A stretch of DNA of 44,767 bases, taken from assembly GCA_937858935.1 (NCBI GenBank), contig CALLZX010000077.1, forward strand, positions 1 through 44,767, read 5' to 3'. Position numbers and translations under genes: made by a program. The notes under the pieces were generated by a model. That model was not told the origin of the DNA. It ran no database searches and saw nothing but the letters and a program-made list of their open reading frames with translations. This document shows, piece by piece, positions 36,608-44,767 of the stretch. This stretch comes from an uncultured Ignavibacteriales bacterium (GTDB taxonomy: Bacteria > Bacteroidota > Ignavibacteria > Ignavibacteriales > Ignavibacteriaceae). Numbering within the stretch: the first letter of the stretch is position 1; every line of letters begins with the position of its first letter.

Positions 36608-36644
36608 TTTAACGGAAGGAACAAATAATATTCCTTCCGTTAAA
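36608..36644 (-). terminator. Terminator after the Omp28-type T9SS cargo gene
   Basis: A perfect 14-bp stem TTTAACGGAAGGAA/TTCCTTCCGTTAAA (36608-36621 with 36631-36644) has a 9-nt loop and a T-rich minus-strand downstream side. It lies 8 nt after the stop at 36653. Confidence 0.9.
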
Positions 36645-36652
36645 ATTAGGAA

Positions 36653-38734
36653 CTACTTTAAAATACTCATCTTTTTAACCTGAGAAAAACTGTTTGATGT
36701 CATTTTGTAGAAGTAAACTCCCGATGACAATCCGACAGAATTAAAATCAACTTCAAAATTACCTGCTTCTTTAACTTCATTTACTATTATTGCAACTTCC
36801 TGCCCTGTTAAATCATAAACTGCAATTGTAACTAGACCACTTTGAGGAACAGAGTATTTTATTTTTGTAGTTGGGTTAAAAGGATTTGGATAATTTTGTC
36901 CAAGTGCATAATCAATTGGCAATTCAATCACTACAGCAACAACATCACTATAATTTACACTGCCGCTATAGTCAACTTGTTTAAGTCTATAATAGATTGA
37001 TTGGGTTGCATTATACTCAAACTCATCAACAAAAGAATATGATCTTGGTTCTGTTGTAGTACCATTTCCTTTAATAAAACCAACAGCAAAAAAAGTATTA
37101 CCATCAAATGACCTTTCTATTTCAAAACCTGAGTTATTAAGCTCAGTTGCCGTTGTCCAATCAAGCTGTACTTTGCCAGAATTAGCTTTAGCTGTAAAAG
37201 ATGTTAACTCAACTGGTAAAGGACTTAATTCTTCGAGAGCAACTTTGGTTCCCTGAAGAATTTCTTTACCGTCAAGGTTTTGTATAAAAGAAACAAGTTC
37301 GCAGTTAGCTAATACCCATGCAGCATTTTTACTAAAGTTAAGGTTTATATCAATAACATTTCCTGATGAAAAATCAAGTGGTGTTCCAAGTTCATTTGGA
37401 ACCATTAATCTTTCAGCATTATGTACCATTGTTTGTCCCTGCCAGTTGAAAGGGATTTCTGATTCAGTTAATGCTAAATGCAGTACAAGATTACTGTATG
37501 ATGCGGGAACATTTGCATGTTTAGTAATACGAAGATTTAATGAATAATCCAGCCCGCTGTTTTGTCCATAAATTTCAATTGAATACGCTGAATTTTTTGC
37601 TTTACGTGCATCATAAATAGGAAGATAGGTTGTATACATACTAACGGTATTGCTTCCGCCAACAACATATTGAACACCATCAAATACAGCTGTTGGAAAT
37701 CCAGAAATTCCGTAATAAGTATTTCTTGCGTTTGAAAATGTGTTTGTAAAAGTATCCCCGTTATGATATTTAATCACACCAACAGCTTTTCCATTTGTAA
37801 TTAAATCGTGGGCACCCATTGCAGCCCCCGGACAATATTGACACCAGGTACCTGTTCCAATCTCTAAAATAACCATACCTCTTTGCGTAGTGTATGTATC
37901 AAATCCTTCGATTCTGCTATCATTTGTTGGATCTAAGTCACCGGCTAAATTTGTAGTAACATTTACCTCATAAAGATCATTAGCCGCCGTAGGTGTAAAG
38001 TCAGGAAATGATACTATCTGTTCAACACCAGCAGCAAGATTTACAGCCGGGCAATTCTGTGTATAGACTGAAGTGCCATTCAATTTTATTATGCAGGTCG
38101 CATCAAATGTTTCTGAATTCAATCCAAAGTTTTTTAATCTGGCCTGAGGTGTAAAGGGGGTTCCTGCCACATATTCAGGATTGATAACAATGTCTTTTGT
38201 CATTGCGTCGTGTGCAAGAGGAACAAATAATTTAACATCATCTATATACCAGTAATTCAAGTTGTAGGAATCGCCACTAAAGAAAAAACATACTTGAAAA
38301 TCTGCTGCGCCAACATCAGAATTGCTAATATTAATTAGCTCCTCACTCTGTGTACTTGCAGAAGGATTAACGATTGACCAAACAGTATTCCATATTCCTC
38401 CGCCTGATCGGGTTGCAACTCCAATTGTATAGGGACCGCCATAATGATCTAATGAATGTTTAAATTGAAACATTAATAATGTTTTCCCCGTAGTATTAAC
38501 TGCAGGAGAAATAAAATGTGAAGTGGCGTTAAATTGAGGAGTCCAATTTAATCTTAACTCTGGAGCAACACCGCCAGCATTGGCGGAGGCTACTGCTGAC
38601 CAATTACCCGATTGAAGATCTATACTCCAACCAGCTGGTGGATAGCCACCTGCAAAATCAACGGTTAATAATGGTTGTGAATTTGCCAAAAATGGTATAA
38701 GAACAAAAACTAAAAGAGTAAAGAGTCTTTTCAT
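36653..38734 (-). CDS. Omp28-type T9SS cargo with thioredoxin-fold CxxC domain
   Basis: A 693-residue exported protein in several parts: signal peptide (1-19); a MAM/jellyroll-like domain (about 25-170, ending YWYIDDVKLF); a CARDB-like stretch (about 175-275); an Omp28-like thioredoxin-fold domain with C298-QY-C301 in GTWCQYCPG and GFPTAVFDG as the likely cis-proline loop; a fibronectin-III-like region (about 505-600); and a type A T9SS sorting domain (NYPNPFNPTTK to the end). Omp28 proteins of Bacteroidota are outer-membrane or surface proteins linked with adhesion, and their redox role is unproven. It is the first of three Omp28-type genes here, with its own terminator. Confidence 0.85.
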   Translation of the reverse strand: MKRLFTLLVFVLIPFLANSQPLLTVDFAGGYPPAGWSIDLQSGNWSAVASANAGGVAPELRLNWTPQFNATSHFISPAVNTTGKTLLMFQFKHSLDHYGGPYTIGVATRSGGGIWNTVWSIVNPSASTQSEELINISNSDVGAADFQVCFFFSGDSYNLNYWYIDDVKLFVPLAHDAMTKDIVINPEYVAGTPFTPQARLKNFGLNSETFDATCIIKLNGTSVYTQNCPAVNLAAGVEQIVSFPDFTPTAANDLYEVNVTTNLAGDLDPTNDSRIEGFDTYTTQRGMVILEIGTGTWCQYCPGAAMGAHDLITNGKAVGVIKYHNGDTFTNTFSNARNTYYGISGFPTAVFDGVQYVVGGSNTVSMYTTYLPIYDARKAKNSAYSIEIYGQNSGLDYSLNLRITKHANVPASYSNLVLHLALTESEIPFNWQGQTMVHNAERLMVPNELGTPLDFSSGNVIDINLNFSKNAAWVLANCELVSFIQNLDGKEILQGTKVALEELSPLPVELTSFTAKANSGKVQLDWTTATELNNSGFEIERSFDGNTFFAVGFIKGNGTTTEPRSYSFVDEFEYNATQSIYYRLKQVDYSGSVNYSDVVAVVIELPIDYALGQNYPNPFNPTTKIKYSVPQSGLVTIAVYDLTGQEVAIIVNEVKEAGNFEVDFNSVGLSSGVYFYKMTSNSFSQVKKMSILK

Positions 38735-38829
38735 ATCATTCCCCTTAGAATGATTAATAAATATGTTAATTAAGAGTACAGGATCATAAAACTGTAATTA
38801 CATTTCATAAAGATTAAAAAATGAATTTA

Positions 38830-38898
38830 CTGCTTTGCTGGTAAAACTTGTTTTAATTCTAACGATAAAAATGAAACAGGTTTTATCCAGCAAAGCAG
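38830..38898 (-). terminator. Long hairpin terminator after the 813-residue-ORF Omp28 gene
   Basis: A 12-bp perfect outer stem CTGCTTTGCTGG/CCAGCAAAGCAG (38830-38841 with 38887-38898) continues inward as an imperfect AAAAC/GTTTT stem. On the minus strand a T-rich stretch follows. It lies 9 nt after the stop at 38908. Confidence 0.8.
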
Positions 38899-38907
38899 TC
38901 TAATAGA

Positions 38908-41337
38908 TTACTTTAAAAGCATCATCTTTCTTATTTGAACAAAATCTTCGGAAATAATTTTATACAGATACACACTGCTGCTTAATTTTGATGCATTAAA
39001 AGTTACAGAATGGTTACCTGCAGGTTTGTGTCCATCAATCAATGTTGCAATTTTATTTCCCAGCATATCGTAAACTGTTATCTCAACATTTCCGGCTTTT
39101 TTCAATCCAAAATTTATTGTTGTAGATGGATTGAAAGGATTAGGATAATTTTGATCTAGGTAATATTCTTTTACAATTGCATTTTCATCCTCAACAGAGG
39201 TAGCAATTGCAGTCGCTGTAAAATCGATTGTCAATCTATCTGTTGGATTTAGAAATGTACCTATCTGGATCTGAACATTTGCGGTTCCATCATTTTGTAA
39301 TGCTGTAACATGCAAAGATGTTATTAAAGTATCACCAGGGTTTAGCGGAAGTGTTGTTCCAAAATCTGAAGTAGTTGCAATACTATCTAAAAATGGAGGA
39401 AAACATGTTTCTCCAAAACAAAGAGAAGACTGCCAGTTGGCTGGTAAATCATTTATCGTTCTAACTTCAAAAACTGTTTGCTGAACTTGTGAAATATTTA
39501 TCACCTCAAAATCAAATATCATTTCTGCACCAAGAGTACTATCTATTTGAGTTTGATGAACAATAACTTCTAAAGCTTGAGTTGGGATTACAACATTTTC
39601 AGCTAACCAGCGAAGACTTCGCGCAGCAATTGTATCTCTTACAGGTTGCTCTGTTATTTGTTCTAAACCTGCAACCATATAAACAACACGATAATTATCT
39701 GCAGCTGCTCTAACACCCGCAACATCGGGTCCATTAAAGTATGTTAAGAATGATGTTGCATTTGAATCTCTTGGTGCAATTTTATCCAGAGATCTGTCAT
39801 AAATTGAATTTGCAATAAATTGAATACCGTTAGAAATAATATCTCCGGTAATTCCTTTTATGAAAAACAGGTTAGAAAAATCTGCTACATAATTTGTGTG
39901 CAAATAATTATGATAAAAATCTTGAGCAAACTGACTTTGACCAGAAGCCTCAAATATATCTGCACCTAAATTTTGGCCGGTAATTAATAGATTACCACCG
40001 CCAGTTAAATAATCCTCAAGTTTTGTAACTTCATTTTCATAAAATGCACGATCTGAATTACTTGCCTGCCAAACAACAATACCGAAATTAGATAAATCAA
40101 TATTTGAAGGTTCTAATGCTGATCTTGAAACTGCACCATAGGTGCCTTCAAATACATTGTTGATTGATCCTGTAACATATGATTCAAATTCTCTACTTCC
40201 GGCACTTATTACAAGAACATCTGTTCCTCCGTTTGTAACATTGTTAAAAGTAATTGTACCAGACATACCGGGGTTATTATGTGACTCAAATTCAACGACA
40301 GTATTACCATATCCATTTATTCCCTGCGGATCTATTTCAATTTGAATCACCGCAGAATCGTCAGGGCTGATTTCAATTGAGTCGGCTGTTCCAAAAGAAA
40401 AAGTTCCGTTAGCTGTGGTATACTCTCCAACCCAACCAACAGGTGCATTTAGTGAACAATTTATTGTGTAAACATCAGACATCATTCCAATGTTTTTAAT
40501 AACTGCATTAAAACTTACCGGTGTGCTATTGTCTGAAATTACATCTGGACTTTGTGAATTTATTTGAGCCACAAAATTTGGAACGATTTCAAACATCTCC
40601 GACTGATAAATAGACTTATTACTTTCATTTTGTATAAACGCTACAACTCTCAAACTATCCATATTTACAGATTGCAAAAAGGATGCTGTTGGTATATATT
40701 GAAGTATAATTTCAGTTGAGTCGCCTGGGGCAGGAATGGTTAATATTGTTCCATTTCCATCGGGCATCATTTTTCTGCAAACACTAGAAAAATGTGATTC
40801 ACCGTTTGTACCTGGAGGAGTGGGAAATACTACGGTTTTTTCTGTCAAAGCAACTTTAAGTTTGGTAGTTCCAAAAGTTGTAACATCACCCGGATCTCTT
40901 ATAATCTTAACACCAATCTCTACAAGATTATCTGATAAAGCTCTCTGAGTCATAATTATTTTAAATGGAGAGTATTGAGAATTACCTGTGTTAACTGCAT
41001 TAATAAACGTTGATTGTACGGTTGCTGTTGTAGCTCCATTAACAACTATCCACGGAACTGAATTTACTCCATAATAATTTGTACGGGTTGTGTTATCCGG
41101 AGTATTTAATAAATACATTGGATCATTAGCGCCCGGCCACCAGACATTATATATAAGATGCGAAATAGACTCAGTGGCAAGCATACCAGCTGTTGTAGCA
41201 TTGTACCAAGCATTATTTAATGATGCACAAGGTGCACACGAAGCATTAGTAAATCTTTCGACAAGAGATTTTTTATCATAAGAATAGGTGGTAAAAGCAA
41301 AAACTAAAACGAGTGAAAAAAGTAGTATTCTTTTCAT
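38908..41337 (-). CDS. Omp28-type T9SS cargo with GATase-like middle domain
   Basis: An 809-residue exported protein. After the signal (about 1-20) comes an Omp28 thioredoxin-fold domain with C34-AP-C37 in TNASCAPC and the paralogous VFPTPPGTNGE...RKMMP block. A CARDB-like stretch (about 250-350) follows, then a Rossmann-like domain resembling class I glutamine amidotransferases (about 355-585: LVISAGSREFE, LEDYLTGGGNLLITGQNLG) without an obvious catalytic cysteine. The last 222 residues are the module shared with the gene at 35834, ending in a type A T9SS tail. I place the start at 41337, where GGAGA lies 7 nt upstream; the ORF could begin four codons earlier. Confidence 0.83.
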   Translation of the reverse strand: MKRILLFSLVLVFAFTTYSYDKKSLVERFTNASCAPCASLNNAWYNATTAGMLATESISHLIYNVWWPGANDPMYLLNTPDNTTRTNYYGVNSVPWIVVNGATTATVQSTFINAVNTGNSQYSPFKIIMTQRALSDNLVEIGVKIIRDPGDVTTFGTTKLKVALTEKTVVFPTPPGTNGESHFSSVCRKMMPDGNGTILTIPAPGDSTEIILQYIPTASFLQSVNMDSLRVVAFIQNESNKSIYQSEMFEIVPNFVAQINSQSPDVISDNSTPVSFNAVIKNIGMMSDVYTINCSLNAPVGWVGEYTTANGTFSFGTADSIEISPDDSAVIQIEIDPQGINGYGNTVVEFESHNNPGMSGTITFNNVTNGGTDVLVISAGSREFESYVTGSINNVFEGTYGAVSRSALEPSNIDLSNFGIVVWQASNSDRAFYENEVTKLEDYLTGGGNLLITGQNLGADIFEASGQSQFAQDFYHNYLHTNYVADFSNLFFIKGITGDIISNGIQFIANSIYDRSLDKIAPRDSNATSFLTYFNGPDVAGVRAAADNYRVVYMVAGLEQITEQPVRDTIAARSLRWLAENVVIPTQALEVIVHQTQIDSTLGAEMIFDFEVINISQVQQTVFEVRTINDLPANWQSSLCFGETCFPPFLDSIATTSDFGTTLPLNPGDTLITSLHVTALQNDGTANVQIQIGTFLNPTDRLTIDFTATAIATSVEDENAIVKEYYLDQNYPNPFNPSTTINFGLKKAGNVEITVYDMLGNKIATLIDGHKPAGNHSVTFNASKLSSSVYLYKIISEDFVQIRKMMLLK

Positions 41338-41373
41338 ATAAGTCTCCATTAATATTTTATTGCTATTATCAAT

Positions 41374-42354
41374 TTAAAATGTAGATCCTGCCTGGTAAAT
41401 TTCTTTTGTGTCTTTATTCTGTATGAATACAACGGTGTTTATGTTGTTTTGAATCCAAGCAGAGTTTAGTGTTAGCTGCCTTTGAAAATTATAGACGCCA
41501 ACTTGATTGATGGATGCTAATGATTCTCCCTGATTACTGGGAAGCATTTTTCGCATTACATCATAAAACTTTGTTTCTCCGTTTGAACCTGGTGGAGTTG
41601 CAAATTCAATATTAGTTTCAGTTACTACTGAGTGAAGAACAAGTTTTGAAAAATCGATATTAGTAATATCCTTAACCTCAACAGAGATATTTATAGTATA
41701 GTTGCTTCCTGCGTTACTCGCACTAACATCAATTATAAACTGCGGCACTTTTGCCAATTCAGAAAAAATTTTATTCTTAACATCATTAGAGTCCGTAGAA
41801 GTTGGTCTTAAATTGCCATCAACTATTGTAGTTGGGGCAAACAATATATTATAATAACCCATTCTTGCGTTGCAATCCGGACCATTTGCAAGATAAAAAG
41901 GATCTACTGGTGAAGGAAAGTTTGTTGGGTATTTTATCGCAACGAGTTTTGAGGTTCCAAAGTTATCATTAATAAGATGTTCTATGATTTTATTACTTGT
42001 TACACATGGTCCGCAGCTAACATTAGCAAAGTCTTCAATTAAAACTATTTTATTTGCAGCAAAAAGATTTGCAGTTAATTCAATCTCAGTATTCTTTAAA
42101 ATATTAATATTCAATATTAAGCTATCATAATTCTCTTTGACTAATTCTATTGTATGATTTCCAACGGTTGTTTTTAATGTATCGGGTGTTAGTTTGCCAG
42201 TATCATTTCCATCAAGAAATATTTTAGCATTAGGAACATTTGATATAAGTTTAACACTGCCATATTCAACAATAGGTGTAACAGGTGTAGTTGGTGGATT
42301 TGTCTCGCAGCTTACATATAAAATTGCAAGAAAGAGAATAAGAATTTTTCTCAT
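41374..42354 (-). CDS. Lipoprotein with PEGA and Omp28-like CxxC domains
   Basis: A 326-residue lipoprotein (lipobox YVSC, about C16). A PEGA domain follows (about 30-85: GSVKLISNVPNAKIFLDG, VGNHTIELVKENY). After it comes an Omp28-like thioredoxin-fold domain with C114-GP-C117 (NVSCGPC), a cis-proline-like FAPTTIVDG and the family block FATPPGSNGE...MRKMLP. There is no T9SS tail, so it is lipid-anchored rather than secreted. I chose the ATG at 42354, where the lipoprotein signal starts; the ORF is open for 33 more codons upstream without a recognisable signal. It lies 36 nt upstream of the 809-residue Omp28 protein, so the two are likely co-transcribed. Confidence 0.83.
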   Translation of the reverse strand: MRKILILFLAILYVSCETNPPTTPVTPIVEYGSVKLISNVPNAKIFLDGNDTGKLTPDTLKTTVGNHTIELVKENYDSLILNINILKNTEIELTANLFAANKIVLIEDFANVSCGPCVTSNKIIEHLINDNFGTSKLVAIKYPTNFPSPVDPFYLANGPDCNARMGYYNILFAPTTIVDGNLRPTSTDSNDVKNKIFSELAKVPQFIIDVSASNAGSNYTINISVEVKDITNIDFSKLVLHSVVTETNIEFATPPGSNGETKFYDVMRKMLPSNQGESLASINQVGVYNFQRQLTLNSAWIQNNINTVVFIQNKDTKEIYQAGSTF

Positions 42355-42508
42355 AGCACAATGACTTTCCTTAAGTTCAATAATTTTACCCCTTACTAAG
42401 GTAAACATTATTAATTTGCTAGGGGAAATTAAAAACGGATAGTCAAAGATCAAAAATCTTTTTTAATAAAGTGTGATTTTGTTGAAAATAAGAAGTGAGA
42501 TGTAAATT

Positions 42509-42868
42509 TTATGGATTGTGTGCAGCCCAATATCCGCTTATTGAAAACAGTTTAGAATCCGCCCATGTACGTACCTTTATAGTAAAGCCGTCTCTGGAAA
42601 TTGAAATTGCTTCTACATTGTATCTAACATTTGATTCTTTATCAGAATCAATCTGAGTGACACTTAAAAAAATCTGTGGTTTTTTAGTAAATGCTTTTTC
42701 AAATTTTACTTCAATCGTCATAGTTCGCTCACCGTTATTTTTATCAAGCGAGTAAGCTGCTAAACTCTGGTTAACAGACCAACTGCTGCTCTGAATTGTT
42801 TGAGCTGAAGCATTTACTGAGAGTATTATAAAGAAGAAGAGAAATATAAATGTGTGAATATTTTTCAT
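42509..42868 (-). CDS. Small secreted H-type lectin-domain protein
   Basis: A 119-residue exported protein: a signal peptide (about 1-22, ending ASAQ) followed by one complete H-type lectin domain. The pattern VKFEKAFTKKPQIFLSVTQID, RYNVEA, DGFTIKVRTWADSKLFSISGYW is characteristic. These domains bind N-acetylgalactosamine or related sugars as trimers or hexamers in animals, and bacterial copies are mostly uncharacterised. There is no T9SS tail, so it may remain periplasmic or be released. No Shine-Dalgarno is visible. Position next to the Omp28 cluster suggests a surface role, but it is separated by 154 bp and may be independent. Confidence 0.8.
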   Translation of the reverse strand: MKNIHTFIFLFFFIILSVNASAQTIQSSSWSVNQSLAAYSLDKNNGERTMTIEVKFEKAFTKKPQIFLSVTQIDSDKESNVRYNVEAISISRDGFTIKVRTWADSKLFSISGYWAAHNP

Positions 42869-42959
42869 ATCTTTTTTTTATTAACTATTAAAAATTAATT
42901 CCAATATTTTTCATTTACAATCAGCATTGTTGATATAGTGATAGTCATCAAGATTAGTA

Positions 42960-43310
42960 TTACTTGAGTTTATCCCTTTCGCTCTTTTTTAATACTCTTA
43001 CAACTTCATCGTAAGAATGATCAATCCATTCCTTTAAATCACTCCAGCGAATATTTCCTTCCAGAATAATTGTATTCCAATATTTCTTACTCATATGCCA
43101 GCCGGGCTGCACATATTCAAATTGTTCTCTTAATTCCATCGCTTTTTCAGGATCACATTTTAAATTTATCTGCAAAGGAATTTTTTCCAACGGAATAAGT
43201 GCAAACATTTTGCCGCCGACTTTAAACACAAGTGTTTCTTCATCAAAGGGGAAATCCTCAACAGCGCCCTTTTTACTTAAGCAATACTGACTAATAGTTT
43301 CTACGTTCAT
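42960..43310 (-). CDS. MmcQ/YjbR (DUF419) family protein
   Basis: A 116-residue cytoplasmic protein of the MmcQ/YjbR family. Diagnostic features are the CLSKKGAVEDFPFDEETLVFKVGGKMFALI opening (about 9-38), LKCDPEKAMELREQF and PGWHMSKKYWNTI. The fold is a double-wing related to DNA-binding CyaY-like structures; the biochemical role is not established. It is full length for the family. It is divergent from the aminotransferase gene, with 79 bp between the start codons. Confidence 0.9.
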   Translation of the reverse strand: MNVETISQYCLSKKGAVEDFPFDEETLVFKVGGKMFALIPLEKIPLQINLKCDPEKAMELREQFEYVQPGWHMSKKYWNTIILEGNIRWSDLKEWIDHSYDEVVRVLKKSERDKLK

Positions 43311-43389
43311 TCAAGTATGGGTTAAATTTTTCTAAATCGTTAATAAAATTTCTTTTGATTATTTTATCACATCAAAAAATTACATAAAA

Positions 43390-44232
43390 ATGATTGTTTA
43401 TTTCAATGATAAATATATTCCGCACGATGAGGTAAGAGTTTCCCCTTTTGATCGCTCTTTTCTTTTTTCAGACGGAGTTTACGAAGCATTAAGAACTTAT
43501 AATGGTAAACTTTTTCGATTACAAGATCACCTTGAAAGATTAAAATATAGTCTACAGGAGCTCGAGATAAGTTTTAAAGATTTCGATCAGCTTGAAAATA
43601 TTTTCACAACACTTTCGGAAAATAATAATATCAAAACAGAATATTCAGTTTATTTGCAAATAAGCAGAGGAGTTAGTTTTCCACGGACACATAATTATGA
43701 AAATAATTTAACTCCAAATGTTTTTGCATTTGTAAAACCGATTAAAGATAACAGCAAAGAAATAAATAATGGAGTAAAAGTAATTCTGGAAAAAGATCTT
43801 CGCTGGTTACGATGCGATATTAAATCCACTTCCCTTTTGCCTTCTGTTATGGCAAATCAAAATGCAATCAGAAATAATGCTTTTGAAGCGATACTATTTC
43901 GTGATGATTTTATTACAGAAGGATCTCATACAAATTTTTTTGCAGTTAAGGAGGATAAGATTTTTACTGCTCCACTCTCTAATTATATTTTAAATGGCGT
44001 TACGCGAAAAGTTATTCTTGAGCTTTGCAAAGAAAATAAAATTGATTTCTCTGAAGAGCACATAACCATAAATAAACTAAAAGACTATGATGAGTTTTTC
44101 CTAACGGGAACCACAACTGAAGTTACTCCCGTTATTCAGATAGATGATTGGATTGTTGGTGATGGAAAACCGGGAAACATAACACGTAGCATTCAGGAAT
44201 TATTCTTTAACTCAGCAAAGCAAGTTTTATGA
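43390..44232 (+). CDS. PLP-dependent class IV aminotransferase, D-alanine aminotransferase-like
   Basis: A 280-residue fold-type IV PLP enzyme. The lysine that holds PLP is K145 in CDIKSTSLL, and the cofactor-binding E177 lies in ITEGSHTN, exactly the numbering of the well-studied Bacillus D-amino-acid aminotransferase. The ISRGVSFPRTH segment keeps the substrate-carboxylate arginine and histidine (R99, H101) with one extra residue. It most likely interconverts D-alanine and D-glutamate for peptidoglycan; a branched-chain or aminodeoxychorismate role is less likely. The stop overlaps the start of the DNA polymerase II gene (ATGA), so the two are translationally coupled. Confidence 0.87.
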   Translation: MIVYFNDKYIPHDEVRVSPFDRSFLFSDGVYEALRTYNGKLFRLQDHLERLKYSLQELEISFKDFDQLENIFTTLSENNNIKTEYSVYLQISRGVSFPRTHNYENNLTPNVFAFVKPIKDNSKEINNGVKVILEKDLRWLRCDIKSTSLLPSVMANQNAIRNNAFEAILFRDDFITEGSHTNFFAVKEDKIFTAPLSNYILNGVTRKVILELCKENKIDFSEEHITINKLKDYDEFFLTGTTTEVTPVIQIDDWIVGDGKPGNITRSIQELFFNSAKQVL

Positions 44233-44767
44233 AAACTGATCATAAAATATCTGCAGATGTTTTTCTTCTAACAGGAGAATGGAGCGACTACAGCGGAAAA
44301 AGTGTACTTAAGTTTATTGGTACAAGTCATGAACTTGGACCAGTTGAAATTATTGTTACAAATAACAAACCTGTTTTCTTTATCGAAAAAGATGCGGTGT
44401 TAAATCCGTTAAATAAAACTTATCTAAGAAAAGAAACCAAACTTAAAAACTTTAATAACAAACCTGTTGATGCGCTTTATTTTAATACTCAGAAAGCATT
44501 AAGTGTTTTAGCCGAAACAATTCAGCAATCAAACCAAATAACTTATGAGTCCGATGTTGATCCGTTAAGAAGATTTTTAATGGAGAAATCAATTAACTCG
44601 CAGATGAAGATTACAGGTATTGCGGAACAAAAAAATTCAATTGTACGATTTACAAATCCAACAATACTGCCTTGCGAAACTTCTCCCATATTTGTAATTG
44701 CTTCAATCGATATTGAAACAGGTGCAAAAACAAATCAACTTTATTCAATAGCAGTTCACATCACAGG
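44229..44767 (+). CDS. polB: Family B DNA polymerase II, N-terminal part (3' end outside window)
   Basis: About 180 N-terminal residues of a family B DNA polymerase; no stop codon occurs before the window ends. The segments YESDVDPLRRFLMEK and ASIDIET (exonuclease I motif with catalytic D and E) match the N-terminal and 3'-5' exonuclease regions of E. coli Pol II. Pol II acts in replication restart and translesion synthesis. The ATG at 44229 overlaps the aminotransferase stop by 4 nt. The polymerase domain is not visible, so activity cannot be judged. Confidence 0.85.
   Translation, partial: MKTDHKISADVFLLTGEWSDYSGKSVLKFIGTSHELGPVEIIVTNNKPVFFIEKDAVLNPLNKTYLRKETKLKNFNNKPVDALYFNTQKALSVLAETIQQSNQITYESDVDPLRRFLMEKSINSQMKITGIAEQKNSIVRFTNPTILPCETSPIFVIASIDIETGAKTNQLYSIAVHIT

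Noticed and set aside
42355-42453. 33-codon N-terminal extension of the PEGA-Omp28 lipoprotein
   Set aside because: The lipoprotein signal begins at 42354; the extension would bury it and shows no signal features.
42445-42465. AAAGAT/ATCTTT hairpin followed by T residues
   Set aside because: The 6-bp AT stem is weak and no plus-strand gene ends there.
1-44767. CRISPR arrays, tRNA/rRNA genes, insertion sequences or phage genes
   Set aside because: I looked through the gaps and found no regularly spaced repeats, cloverleaf-like conserved blocks, transposase or integrase motifs. The window reads as ordinary chromosomal sequence apart from the hairpin repeat at 23191 and the T9SS relic at 13952.

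Overview
The window is AT-rich chromosomal DNA that looks like a member of the Ignavibacteria (Bacteroidota/Chlorobi group). The main evidence is four extracellular proteins ending in a type A type-IX-secretion (T9SS) sorting domain with the NYPNPFNP signature. A fifth protein has a related C-terminal domain, and there is also a PorV/PorQ-type T9SS barrel, a carboxypeptidase-regulatory-like TonB-dependent receptor, and many genes with no strong Shine-Dalgarno. The assignment rests on family knowledge, not on a database search. I see no tRNA, rRNA, CRISPR array or insertion sequence.

Layout. 1-630: the end of a POT-type transporter gene and its terminator. 752-3896: a two-component pair, with an unusual PDZ-like/multi-membrane/GAF histidine kinase and an OmpR-type regulator. 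4060-9447: an alpha-mannosidase locus with a Tat-exported GH125 enzyme, a Sec-exported protein that fuses GH92 to GH47, and a small overlapping orphan. 9498-16120: envelope genes (an Omp85-type barrel, a T9SS-exported UshA-like nucleotidase, two lipoproteins and a barrel). Three promoters here carry 11-bp-period TGACA-type repeats that resemble PhoB/PhoP boxes, and a decayed T9SS tail lies between two of the genes. 16133-23247: housekeeping and accessory genes (zinc-ribbon membrane protein, acyl-CoA ligase, DUF3365 haem lipoprotein, MATE/ANKH-like transporter, nitroreductase, MsrB, POT transporter) followed by a dispersed-repeat hairpin. 23256-25166: an S9 peptidase. 25402-33332: a three-gene operon of TonB receptor, 1269-residue exported protein and PorV-like barrel. 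33705-42354: a run of exported proteins made of a DUF6029-like barrel, a TlpA thioredoxin, a T9SS module protein and three Omp28-type CxxC proteins. 42509-44767: an H-type lectin, a YjbR-family protein, a D-amino-acid aminotransferase and the start of DNA polymerase II.

How the parts fit. The mannosidase pair could trim alpha-1,2/1,3-linked and alpha-1,6-linked mannose from high-mannose N-glycans or mannans using two polypeptides. The TonB receptor, large exported protein and PorV-like barrel look like a SusC-type uptake unit in which a T9SS cargo takes the place of SusD. The Omp28/TlpA cluster places four thioredoxin-fold CxxC proteins together, three of them paralogous, which suggests a surface thiol-redox or adhesion system. 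The Pho-like boxes point to a small phosphate-responsive envelope regulon.
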